Shown here: positions 1 through 11,124 of the stretch, piece after piece | Layout of the letters: each line of letters begins with the position of its first letter | Position numbering within the stretch: the first letter of the stretch is position 1 | Assembly (NCBI GenBank): GCA_963402885.1 | Contig: OY727093.1 | Span: forward strand, 24,923,409 to 24,987,408 | DNA length: 64,000 bases | Direction: 5' to 3' | Origin: Antedon bifida | Lineage: Eukaryota > Echinodermata > Crinoidea > Comatulida > Antedonidae | Translations under genes and position numbers: made by a program | The notes under the pieces: generated by a model | Seen by the model: only the letters and a program-made list of their open reading frames with translations | Told to the model about the DNA's origin: nothing | The model's database searches: none

Positions 1-519
1 TCATAAAATAATGAATTTCTACATTAATTGTTCATAAAATGTTGTTGTTTTCACAAAATTCACAACAAATCTATAAATATTACACATTAAACTGCAGGTC
101 GTAAAATAAATTTCATATTTTTCTAATAATCAACTACGATTAGTGATTGCAGCGAAGTATTTTGGAATAATAATTATATCGTCTTTAACCTTGATTGATC
201 AAACAATCACCATGAATGTTAGAAATGCACATGAAGTCTATTCAATATGACTGATCGGCTTACTTAATTAACAGCGAGATCCGAAGTGCGCTAAAGACAA
301 ACAAACATATGATACAGTACAATAACAAGGTTTCTGAACAGATCCAATAAACTTCAGTCGCTTGTTTGTTAAAGTAATCAACTTCGTAATAAAGTTTCAT
401 TTCATTAGAAAAATAAACAGTATATCACTATTGACATAGGTTTAAGCGAGATTATTCATTAAAAGTCCATTTCAAACTTCATAGCATATTTTGATACAAT
501 CTAATCATGTACTGTAAAG

Positions 520-610
520 TTGTAGTGAAGCTGTAGCTTGTTGGTTAACATGCTTGCCTTCCAATCCCAAGGTTCAGTGTTCAATCCTGACCTAGTGCCA
601 GGGTTGTAAC
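520..610 (+). repeat. tRNA-derived SINE head fragment
   Basis: The segment has an A-box-like stretch (TAGCTTGTTGGTTAAC) followed about 35 bases later by a B-box-like GTTCAATCC, the spacing of a tRNA-type Pol III promoter. It does not fold as an intact tRNA, so a decayed SINE head is more likely than a gene. Confidence 0.4.
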
Positions 611-2865
611 TCACAACTTTTCAACTCCACTCCCTAAGCGTCAGTTTATAAGCAAATTATAAAATAATTTATCCATCTTGTAATTGGCGAGTTTCACCAC
701 TGTTTGATGTGTATGTAATAAAAAAATGTGTTCTTCTAGAAATGGATGTCCAATATGGAAATCTTGATTAAACATTACAAAATGATATATAGCATCTTTT
801 CTTAAAACTGTGGATCCAAGTTTATATGAAATAAATAGAGTACAGCACTGATAAAAGAATTAATAAGTAATAATAAATAAAACTGGTTATTACCACAATA
901 TTAATAACTAAAATAGCAACAGAATGATTTAATATCAAAAGAATCTGTAAAACTGTTTGCCCTCCCACATCCTTTACCAAAAATTTAATTTTGAAAAGGC
1001 CCTGCTCCTTCTATCCAACATAATATCAAAATCCTCAATCCACCACTGTGTGTGGCAGACCTAAAATTATTTAATATTCTGTGGTGGTATATTCATGTTC
1101 AATTAATAAATAATTTGTTAACAATTATTAAATAATAATGAATTATAAAGTTGTAATATATTCCTTCACAACTCATCCTCCAAAAGACTTGTTTTCATCA
1201 TTGCTTTTCAACATTCTACAATAATAATGCTACTGTGAATACATTTTAAATAGCCTATTGTCAGTCAACGAAAAGCAGCTAATTCAAATAGGTGATCCAC
1301 TTCATTTTCATAATCTCTCTATCCACTACATGTTTAATGTTAATTACAAATTAGTGGTTTTTTCAGGGTTAAGTGAACTAAAGCCATGGACATATGAATA
1401 TTATAATTGACAAATGAAATTGTTAATATAAAATAATTGCATATTGTTTGGTGCGTGGGTGGAAGTAGCATAAATTGTTGTACCTTGTTAAATATGTGAC
1501 TTGAATACTACTGTAATATACAGCTACAAACCATCTTTTTTTTAAATGATTTATATACTTTTATTTTCCAAGAAGTGGCCCAGTTAAAGCAAGTAACAAC
1601 TAGGAAGGGTGAGGGCTCAGTACAGCAGCACTGTTTTGTGGGGGTTCAATCAATTCTAGGGAAAAGAGTGCATAAAAACTGTACTTGCTTTCTAAATTCT
1701 GCACACTACTTTGGCTTAGACAATTATTGTTGAGGTTACATTATGTCATTTTGTATTTTTGAATACTTTGAATAATTATAATCATGTTTTTTGTATACAA
1801 ACATATTTCTTAAAATCCAAAAATGTGGATGAAGATGCACTGAAGATTAGCAGACTATACCATTATTGGATAGGGATGTTCAAATTAAAATTCAAATGTT
1901 TGTATTATATTACTCTCTTCAGAGAGAAGGGTTACTGTTGGTTTATCCAGGTATACTAGGAACAAAAATTGACTGATAATGATACTGAATATTATAGAAG
2001 GAATATTATATAACTTGATTATCATTTTGTCAATCATAGATTATGATGCTTCAAGTGGTTTATAACTATGTACAATGAGATTCCTGTTGAGAGCCCCTTT
2101 AATTCATTAACCATATCAATATGACTCAAAATTATAATGAGGTTTGTATATCCATATCTTGACTGCATCAGCTACCTGATGATAATGACCCTTTTGAAAT
2201 AATGGCCAATTTAATCAATTATCAAGTGTATAGTATCTCTAACAATTTTGTTCAGGTCTATTCTCTATAATGCCTTTGAGTTAAAAGAGCTGCAAACATT
2301 TATTATTGCAAAACCTACAAATATTTTTTTTTTATTTTGAAAATTTAATGTAATTCAGTTAATGATTACACAAAATTAATTATCAAACGTAAGGTATTTG
2401 CAGATTCTACATTTTTGTAATGTTTAAACAGCACTTGGAAGCAAATTGAATAACGAGAAATGATATGGTGGGTGTTAATTTCTAACAACATTAGCCGTGT
2501 AGGTGTATGATGGGTTTAATCTTACTAAGTTAGAGTAGCTATTCATTAACCCGTTATTACTACTATAATGAATCGTAAACAAACTGGTTGGTACATTGAT
2601 TGCTGGTGACTATTGCATGGGAAAATGTCCTTGTGTTGGCGTTGTTTCTCAAAAAATTATATGGTATTGATCATGACTTTGGATCTGATAGGTATACAGT
2701 AGGGACCCAACAAATTGTCCCTATTCAGGGGACACTAACCAAAAAATTGAATTATTGCATTAATGGGAGTTTTAATAGGAAAAAACACTTCATGAACATG
2801 TACAGATTGTACTATTGTAATACTAGTATATTTAATATTCATGAATGTTGGAGTTTACCTTGTTG

Positions 2866-2960
2866 CACTGTGGCACAGTTGTTAGAGTATTGGACTGGCA
2901 ACCAGCGGTTGTAGGTTCAAGCAGTGTTAAATCCTTGAGCAAGATTATTTTTCCACCTTG
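2866..2960 (+). repeat. tRNA-derived SINE head fragment
   Basis: An A-box-like TGGCACAGTTGTTAGAG and a B-box-like GGTTCAAGC lie at tRNA-like spacing, and the downstream text (ATCCTTGAGCAAGAT) resembles the post-head region of the SINE at 26763. No cloverleaf is evident, so this is read as a truncated tRNA-type SINE. Confidence 0.45.
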
Positions 2961-3239
2961 TTTATCTCCATTAAGGTAACAAAACTTGGTACCGGTAGTT
3001 TTTTGTTTGTCTTGTGTGAATTTTTGTCTTGTGTGGGACCGGTAGTTAATAAATATTTTTATTTAGAAAGTACTGGAAGGTATTGCTGACTTGTTAGTGA
3101 GGGAGTGGTGTACAACACACACAAACATTTTTTTTTACAATACACTGGGCCTAATGCTGAGGAAGCGGAGACAGGAATCACAGGGTCGACTTTACATTTT
3201 TACTTTGATATATCTATGTATATATACATCACAGGCACA

Positions 3240-3605
3240 GAATAAATTCTAAAATGATATACTGAAATTTAATAATTAATTTGAAATGATAAAGATGAGG
3301 AAATCTGTGAAAATGAGAAAAGTCGCCCCAACCGAGATTCGAACACGAAACCTGCTGATTGATATGCAGATGTCCTAACCATTAGACCACAGGGGCTTTT
3401 AAGGTATTGTTCCAACTCGGTTGGAACACTCTCGGCGTGGTACGGCGGAACAGCACTAGTCCCTCAATTGTATGCACGCGCACCAGAGATCAAATTTATA
3501 CGGCCTCATCTTTCAGATATATACAGATTTCCTCATCTTTATCGCTTCAAATTAATTAATACATTTTCAGTATATCATTGGAAGGTTTAGAATTCACTGT
3601 TGATC
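3240..3605. mobile_element. Foldback element carrying a tRNA-like core
   Basis: Two inverted arms of about 55 bp flank the element. The left arm (about 3250-3310) reads GATATACTGAAATTTAATAA onward to GATAAAGATGAGGAAATCTG, and the reverse complement reappears at about 3521-3580. Between the arms is a minus-strand tRNA-like sequence. A diverged relative lies in dbr1 intron 6 (about 30805-31200) with the same order of arm, tRNA-like core and arm. This points to a mobile inverted-repeat element that has captured a tRNA or SINE head, or whose mobility module is tRNA-derived. No transposase is encoded. Confidence 0.55.
3325..3396 (-). tRNA. Degenerate tRNA-like sequence (pseudo-tRNA)
   Basis: The minus strand begins GCCCCTG and ends TTGGGGC, giving a five-pair acceptor core with weak inner pairs. 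It has a D-arm/A-box (TGGTCTAATGGTTAGGAC) and a T-arm/B-box (GTTCGAATC). The anticodon stem (TCTGC/GCAGG) closes a loop of 10 rather than 7 bases and the T stem has a mismatch, so it is unlikely to be a functional tRNA. It sits inside the foldback element at 3240-3605, and a more decayed copy lies near 31045-31115. Confidence 0.45.
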
Positions 3606-3813
3606 TATATTATACATTAATTATATCATACAGAATTCTGCTAGAGAATTGATCCAGCATAATCCTGTAATCTAGTATTAATTTATTAGATAATATTTCA
3701 ACTATAATTTGCACAAATTCTCCCAGAAAGAGCACTACCATTTCACAAAATAGAAGTAAATTGAAGTAAACAAAAATTAAAACCACAAAAATAATAGACG
3801 AATATGTACTTAC

Positions 3814-3864
3814 TATCGGTAGTTCCATTCTTCATGATGGCTGCTAATTCTAAAGTGACAATGC
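3814..3864 (-). CDS. Candidate short exon of an unidentified minus-strand gene
   Basis: On the minus strand a 51-nt segment is bounded by a pyrimidine-rich acceptor (TTTCTTTCATAG) and a consensus donor (GTAAGTAC). It contains an ATG in good context (GCCATCATGA) that opens MKNGTTD and then enters the intron in phase 1. Alternatively it is an internal exon read in the same frame from upstream. About 800 bp upstream on the same strand lies a CpG-richer block with a possible donor at 4618. No further exons are recognisable before the left edge. The product is unknown. Confidence 0.3.
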
Positions 3865-4618
3865 CTATGAAAGAAATTATATGATTACAAAACGTAATAT
3901 TACAAGATACCAATTTCGATCAGTGGTGTAAATTACACGTGGTAGAAATTACCCTGGTACTTGACCTAGCATGAAGGTATAATGTATACCTCATTAAAAA
4001 TACAGTATTACCTATACAATTGTCTTAAGTTGAGAACAGACCACTTGACAGACCACAGACAATTTGTAAATAAACTATCAAAAAGTAGGATTCACCTTTG
4101 ATCATTTCAATTACAGGTAGTCGTAAAGACAACATTTAGTTTAAAAATCATGCAGAATACTTATTATACTATAATAATTTAATAATCCTTTGCATAAGTT
4201 CTGAAATGTTAGTTATAAGTATAAAGGTGTTACAAATATACTTACTAAATGTGTAAACATCCACTATTAATTCAATATAAAATAAATTTTTTTTTCTAAT
4301 ATAATGCAATTTTACAAACTGGTTTAGACAGGGAAGTGAAGAAAGAATGTATATGGTTTAGATAGGAAATATATAATTATTATATTGTTTTACTGTGCCT
4401 TCCTGGTAATACTAAGTATGCAACATATGCTGTAATAATGTACAGTAGATAGGTGTGTGGATAACACCTGAACTTCAACATCGGATAGCCAGTGATCTAG
4501 TTAATATTTATTATTATTTAATCCATAATGAAAGGTATACGTTATCTAACTAGCAATACAATGTAATATATATAGATACAAAATAACTTAAAATAGGGAG
4601 CGTCTAATGATTAATTAC

Positions 4619-4990
4619 CAGTTCCGACAACGTTGGTCCGGCTTCCTCTCCTACGTAACGCTTCACTAGACGCCGCAAACGCCAGGTATATCAAAAGAGC
4701 ACCGCACTTAAATTCATGAACAACAGGTTGTTTTCTTCCAACAGTTCATAGTTTCACCCAAAATACAACTCATCCATAATTCCCCGGATATTCACGAGGA
4801 GCGTAGATTTTTTTTGTTTAAGTACGAGTAAAAAAAGAACTATGAATGCTTTCGAGAAAGCCCACCATCATTTTTTAGCCTGCTCAGTCTTCTTTCCGTC
4901 GGAGTTTTCGTAAGATGTTTATTGACAGACTGCCTTTTGGTTAGTAATGTGGAAGGAGGTTGATTAACGACCGCCCTCTATATATTTCAT
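4619..4990 (-). promoter_or_regulatory. CpG-richer block, possible promoter and 5' exon
   Basis: This stretch is noticeably richer in C, G and CpG than the surrounding AT-rich DNA. On the minus strand it ends in a plausible donor (GGAACTG then GTAATT), which would suit a 5' exon of the gene suggested by the short exon at 3814-3864. No long ORF starting with ATG is open across it, so it would be mostly untranslated. The reading rests on composition and splice signals only. Confidence 0.25.
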
Positions 4991-5892
4991 CCTATTGTAC
5001 TGTAAACTGGTACCAGCAGAGGCGTCATTTAAAAAAATAGTTTTTAATAGAAACCCTTCTTTGGGACACACCTATTCAAGAAACACCCCTCGGACACTTT
5101 ACTATGAAATGAATGAGGAGAAAATATAATATTTTGAGATTTTTATTATATGCAAAGCGGTTGTCTATACTCGATATGCGACGGCCTTATTGGCTTTAAG
5201 TGTAAGAATATACAAATTAATAGCATAAAACATATTCAATAAAACAAATTTTATGATAACAATAAACGAAATACGATAGACCATTGGGTAGCGTCACCAA
5301 ATTAACCCCAAACCTAAAAATCAAACTTCTTTACAACCGTTTTATGAAGATTAATAGCGTATTAATAATATGTTATCGATTTATATGATGACCTTCAAAA
5401 TTTAGGTTATTCAATAAAACGTTGGGGATTCCCCATTTTGACTACTAGTGGTAAATGATTTGATGTAATGAAGATAGGCGGGATATAACTGAAAGAGACA
5501 ACATGTTGACAAAACGAGTTACAAACTGGACGAAAAAGCCGCGGCCTCGCAGACGACAAAATAAGTGGAAAGATTCATGACGAAATATTGTGGAACGTCG
5601 GAGAAGAGAACACTAATGCATGGAGGATGGGATAGGCGCGCCTACATTCACCTGTATGACATAAACCATTAACCAGATGATGTCGTCACGATGGTGGTGA
5701 TTGAATTATGCGGACTCACTACGTATTCAATACGAATAGTTTATATGACAAGGAACATAATATTTAATACTGTATTTAAATTTCACTACAAATTGAGGGG
5801 GTGAGTGACGAAAATGATGTTATTGTGAAACGATATAAACATGTATTTTCCTCCCTTGTGCTGTACCTTTTCTGTAGGCCATATTTGTCAAA

Positions 5893-6018
5893 ATGGGTGA
5901 AGATGTTGGGGAAGAAGATTGGATTGGTTTTTACAGACATTATACAATGGGGATATTTACGATAAATTGGACAATATTTAATATTATTTTCTGGTCATTT
6001 TACTACGTGAAGTTATAA
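5893..6018 (+). CDS. Candidate 41-residue small membrane protein ORF
   Basis: The ORF starts at ATG in favourable context (AAAATGG) and ends at TAA. The peptide has an acidic start (MGEDVGEEDW) followed by a long aromatic and aliphatic stretch, about residues 16-39 with ITINWT, FNIIFW and FYYV, compatible with one membrane helix. A good splice acceptor (pyrimidine-rich tract ending CTGTAG at about 5878) lies 14 bases upstream, so a spliced 5' leader is possible. I do not recognise the protein, and its length allows chance occurrence. Confidence 0.28.
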   Translation: MGEDVGEEDWIGFYRHYTMGIFTINWTIFNIIFWSFYYVKL

Positions 6019-6674
6019 CTTTTTAGGTATTTTTCTTGGCAGCAGCAGTGAAACGGGTCCACAAAGCACCGATTTTTAATTAAGGTTTTTAAAAAACCCC
6101 TAATTGATACTGGTCTCGGTCGTTAAATAACCGTGGAGAAATTTAGCTGAACGCGATCTTTTTTAACGGTTTAGCAGAAAACCGTACTTTTGAATTCAGC
6201 AGAAACAGGTCCTAAAAGGTCGGAACAGCATGTAAAATGGTACCGTACGGTATGTAACATAGTGTCTTGTAAACGTACACGTGTAACTATACAAAAGGGT
6301 AGAACATGTTTACAACGGCGCACCTCTTATACAATCTAATACATTTTGTTCTAGGCCTATACTATAATACACACCTTGTCTTTTCATTTGTGATTCCATT
6401 TAAAGACCAACACCTGCAGAAGCTCTTGTTGACCTGTATTATTGTTCTAATCCGGCTTTTTACATGAGGCATTTTAACATTTTTGTTAGATCTATATTAT
6501 TACCATCTGTTACACATTTTAATTACTTGTAACACATACACAAATCAATGCTTTGAATAGATAAATGTTATTTTAGAGAAAGGTTACACGTGAAGTGGCG
6601 GACCGTCTTTGAGGAGGATAGATATTAAATAATAAATAAAATAAAGTTTTATAAAATGCTATTGATTGATGTCG

Positions 6675-6877
6675 CTAAAGCTTGGTTCTCACTAGTGACG
6701 CAACGTAACGCAACGTAAGAAAATGCCCTTCCAGTCATTGTGTTTTCCCCCGCCTGCGTGAAATCAAACCTACATGTTTGCATCACTATTGCGTCGTCGG
6801 TTCCCACTTGAGATTACGCAATACAGCACTTTGCGTCGATACGTCGTTGCGTGCGTTCTAGTGGGAACCACGCTTTA
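6675..6877. mobile_element. MITE with TAAAGC-type terminal inverted repeats
   Basis: The left end reads TAAAGCTTGGTTCTCACTAG and the right end is its near inverted complement (CTAGTGGGAACCACGCTTTA). Subterminal ACGCAACG-type motifs are also inverted. The 200-bp interior has no ORF. A related copy is at 52688-52842. Non-autonomous DNA transposon by structure; superfamily not assigned. Confidence 0.65.
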
Positions 6878-7579
6878 AAGACCAACAAGAATGATTGAAA
6901 TGGGTGAGATTTTAGTGGCTTGAATTGCTTAAGAGACACATTGACGGATATGGAGTGGATGCCGGTTTCAAACTAGTGGCGCTTGAGCAAAAAATCCCCT
7001 GGGGCAAGATTTTTGGTACCCTTTTTAAACATGCGGTGTCAGAAAAATAACAAAAACAAAACATAACCTGAGTAGTTTTATTTAAACTTCTTATTTATGT
7101 TTCTCACGATTCACATTAAAATAATGTTAATCGATGTTTAAAGTCTGCGTATGATGATTAGTTACCATGGTGAATATATCGTCATCCACATCCATCCATT
7201 ATCGTCAATCGATCATTCATTGATACCATTTGTCATGATTCTCTTCTAACTAAGTACACTCATGTTTTATATTAAGACGACTTTCGATAAATGATCGAAG
7301 ATTACGTCACCTGCTGCCGCCATTTTACTCCGATTGTCAATCTAGATCTATCGTTGGTTGAACAGTATCAACTATCATTCATGTCATGATTGCATATTAT
7401 TACAGCCACATATATAATAGTAACACACAATTCGATAAATTGTTTTATATATTTATCCTTTATTTATGATATTGATAATGTTAATTTAATTGTTACGGCC
7501 ATAGGCCTATATTAATTATATAGGCTATCCTCGATTCCTTACTTACGTTAGTACTCGCCTAGTAGGCCCTAGCTAGTCC

Positions 7580-7605
7580 TAGCTAACCCTAACCCTAACC
7601 CTAGA
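7580..7605. repeat. Short interstitial CCCTAA tract
   Basis: Three consecutive CCCTAA units occur inside a stretch rich in CTAG and TAGGCC motifs. Three units are too few to indicate a telomere or a fusion point. Confidence 0.5.
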
Positions 7606-7828
7606 AATCATGCCTAATAGCTAGGCTAAGCCTTCCTACTAGGCCCTATAGCAAGCTCATGTCATGGAGCCATACTGATAGCCTAGCTAGGGCTAGGCTA
7701 GTCTAGGTCTAGGCCTAGAATATTTTAATAAACCCGCCTACTAAATCATCGAGACTAATAATGCATTTATGAAAACATGTAACCATGTAGTAGTATGCCT
7801 ATCAGCAGTATACTCAATTCTAGGGCCA

Positions 7829-9689
7829 CGCCGTGGTTAGGATTCCGGCACCGGAACTCAACTGCCCACTGTTAGGGAATCCGACACGCTATTGCGCATG
7901 CCCAGAGCTCTGGGAAGTGAATTATAGCTAGTGCCACACACACCACCGAGAGTCGGAGTGTTAAAATGGACCTGAAATGGATTTTCGATTTTTTTCATTT
8001 TAGAATGACGTTTTGGGGGCTATTAGGTGTTGCTAGAACGTATATTGTTACAAAATATAAATTCGCCCTTTTGGGGAAAGCCCCATTTGAAAATCAAAAA
8101 AATTCGCGGGTGACGTCACTTTGCGAATATATTCCTATCCCTCCAATGGACAATTTGCAGTTTTTTGGCTATAACTCTTGAAATCTTTGGAGTATTTTCT
8201 AAAAAATGCTTGTGCTTTTGCAGAAACATATTTAGAATTTTTTTATATAAAATTATTACCGTATAAACGGTTATTTATCGAGTAAATGACGATTTAAAAT
8301 CTCCAAATCGACGGGTTTTTTCTGGCAATACCGACGTTAGCCTGGCAACGTTGTCCATGATACAGCGCCGTGTGCAATGATGCGTATCCATATTTTTCGG
8401 TTCGTGTATTTTCAAAAATAGAATTTTGTATATCGTTCGTAATTTAAATGTGTTAGTTTCTTTAGTTTTTAGTTTAGCAGAATTAAATTAGTAATATGAG
8501 ATGGTAATTTATTTGTCACGAATAAGGCAGTTCGAAAACGAATTTGATTCATATTTTACTTTGGCTTGACAATGAGCAGCAAGTTGTTGATATCGCTTTG
8601 GATGCACATGAAACGGAGCCTCGCATGTGGGTGGGTGGAGGATCGACTCCGCGCGCTGGGGCCTAGGCCTAGTAAAGGTTTGGGAGGTAGGCCTTCTAAA
8701 TTCGGGTTTTAGAACAAAGTACATTTTAGGGCACTAAATTTCAACAACATTATATATTGAATAAATTAGTATTAGTGTCAGCGCTTCGCGTATCTTTCCT
8801 GGCCGTCGATCATTCACGGACTATCGGGCGGCATACACGCTCTCGATCGTCGTGTGTATATGTGACGTCGTGAATATAGATGCTCCCGACGGCCGTTGAA
8901 ATAGAATATTGCAATGGCGTGAGTAATTTTCGCTAATTTACCAAGGTATCTTAAAATTTCGTTTTTTCTCAAAATACTATACATTTTGTTTTTATTTGTA
9001 TGGGTTTGTGTTAATTTGATACATTTAAATAACATGTGTGAATTTCTTGAAAATCGAAAGTCCATTTCAGGTCCATTTTAAATAGGGATTTACTGTAGCC
9101 CTAGATAGTCGTTGCGCGGGGGGAGCGAGCGATGGATGAAACTTGGCCTATGCCATACATGAATTAATAATTAAAATACGACTACGCCACGCGTTAAAAT
9201 AATTATAATGATATTAATAAGAATCAGTATCTATCTAAGAATCGTAATGCTGTTTTTAGCGTTGCGACCCTGACTTCCCGAACAGTTTTTTGACATCCAC
9301 GCGGTGGCTGCCGTCAACAAATCAACTTGTGATTGCATGTTGTTATGTACACAGTAAAATGCGTTATGAACAATCATAAAACTAGTCATGTAATTATATA
9401 ATTCATAATGATATGAAGTTTATATATGAATGAAGCAACCACTTTTTAATTACAAAATAAATAGGCCCACTGGTCACGTCTAACTGGTAGCCCTAGCCTA
9501 GATTAGTAGATAGTATTAGTAGGCACCTAGGCTAGGCTAGTGTTCGCCGTGTGGCGCAGCTATGAAATGATCCATCGCTGTTGATAAGTATAGAGTCGCC
9601 GATAACCTCGCTCTGGGCATGCGCAATAGCGTGTCGGATTCCCTAACGCTGGGCAGTTGAGTTCCGGTGCCGGAATCCTAACCACGGCG
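7829..9689. mobile_element. 1.86-kb non-autonomous DNA element with long inverted ends
   Basis: The left end starts CGCCGTGGTTAGGATTCCGG and continues through a CGCTATTGCGCATGCCCAGAG block. The right end (about 9608-9689) is the inverted complement of this roughly 80-bp block. A second, inner inverted pair (AAAATGGACCTGAAATGGA at 7964 and its complement near 9060-9080) suggests one element nested in another. A third partial copy of the right end plus about 130 bp inside it is at 21063-21251. Internal ORFs are short and match no transposase I recognise. Confidence 0.6.
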
Positions 9690-9963
9690 AATTATTCGGC
9701 CTACCTGATTATAATATTATTATTAATAGGCTTATTGATGGAAATTCTTCTGTTAATTTAAACGACCTAGGCCTAAGTGAATATTTTATTGCCAAGGAAT
9801 CATTAATTAGTAATTATCTGTATATTATTCTTCGCAAGGTAAGGTGTCTAGGCAGGAGGCTTGTTTACATACAATACAAATACTCTACCCTAGGCCTACT
9901 AACTATAGAATAGGAGGCCTAGCCTGGCTTCACCCAACCCAGCAGACTTGTTCTAATCTTGGC

Positions 9964-10170
9964 TATATAATATAACAGATATCGCCTTTTATATCGGTAA
10001 AATATAAGATTTAACATCCCCTCGGGATGATATTATGTTCTCGGGGAATTATATATCCCTCAGCTGCCGCTTCGGGATATATATATTCCCTCGAACATAA
10101 TATCATTCCCTCGGGGATGTCAAATCTTATATTTCACCTCTAAGCAGGCAATATCTGTATATAATATAGA
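9964..10170. mobile_element. Palindromic foldback MITE, copy 1
   Basis: Two arms of about 80 bp are inverted around a short centre. Both arms contain the ATATAAGAT and ACATCCC motifs and a GATATTATGTTC-type core. The same structure recurs at 34929-35097 in dbr1 intron 7. No coding capacity. Confidence 0.65.
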
Positions 10171-10421
10171 TTTATATATTGTCATGCCGCTGGTCGGTAG
10201 ATAAAAAAAACAAGATTATAATACTGTAATTAATAATAATAAAGACATTTAATTATCAAAATACAGAACTTACACAAATGCAGGAAGCCTCAAATAATTT
10301 ACATATAGGCCTAGGCCTAGTTAGTATATATTATTATGTATTTCAGTTTTATTAATAAACCACTAGGCCTAAATGATAAAATGGAGGGAAAAATAATGGA
10401 CACACATTAAGGCATTGTAAT

Positions 10422-11054
10422 TACCCCTTTTACACCGCCGAGCTTATAACAAACCCGGGTCGTGTCCGGATAAATTTCCTTTTTACACCTGATTCAAAAC
10501 CCGGGAATGACACGGGTTGCGTGTATTTACACTGCAAAATACCAACCCGTGTAAATGTTCTAGATCAATCGAAATATCGCCCTCTCGCGCATGAAGAGAC
10601 ACCATAGTAACGGTCTGCTCATTATACCTCCTACAATTTTGTTTTATGGCAATACACACACAAATTAAGTCTACTCGTGAAGAATATTATCTTGAAATAA
10701 AAATGAATAACAAATAACCATAAGTTTTATTTATTAAATAAGCGAATAAACAAAATCAATCTTATCCTAATTTTATGTAAATTAAATACTATAGTGAGCG
10801 AGGATAGTAAACAAACGGGTAAAAAGATACGCTGAGCGTTTTACACCGCAAACACGGGTTCATCCCGGGTGCGTCCCGGGTTGACTTGACGCTGAATACA
10901 TTCCGCATCACTTACCCGGGTGATTCAGCGACCCGGGTAACTTTTTACGTCGTTTACACCGGCCTACATTTCCGCATTTTTGCGTCCCGGGTACGACTCG
11001 GGTTATACAATTCCGGATCAACTCCGCATTTTTACTGGCGGTGTAAAAGGGGTA
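10422..11054. mobile_element. 633-bp inverted-repeat element rich in CCCGGG
   Basis: The ends are perfect 18-bp inverted repeats (TACCCCTTTTACACCGCC at 10422-10439 and its complement at 11037-11054). The interior repeats CCCGGGT-type motifs many times in both orientations near the ends, which could be transposase-binding subterminal motifs (inference). It lies 70 bp beyond the stop codon of the GT31 gene, and the nearest canonical AATAAA signals for that gene on the minus strand (10726-10735) are inside it. Confidence 0.65.
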
Positions 11055-11124
11055 TATGACGGTCTCATTGTTATCAACATAGAGGTATTAGGAATAAAAG
11101 TTATTCATCAATAATGGCCGCTTT

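Larger units (their letters stand above)
1..3200. other. AT-rich intergenic DNA with SINE fragments
   Basis: I find no convincing coding exon here. The DNA is strongly AT-rich with stop codons in every frame, and the few ORFs of 60-105 codons have no recognisable domain. Two tRNA-like Pol III box pairs, listed separately, are the only structured signals I can support. Confidence 0.6.

Noticed and set aside
7580-7605. Telomere or chromosome-end signal
   Set aside because: Only three CCCTAA units occur within unrelated sequence.
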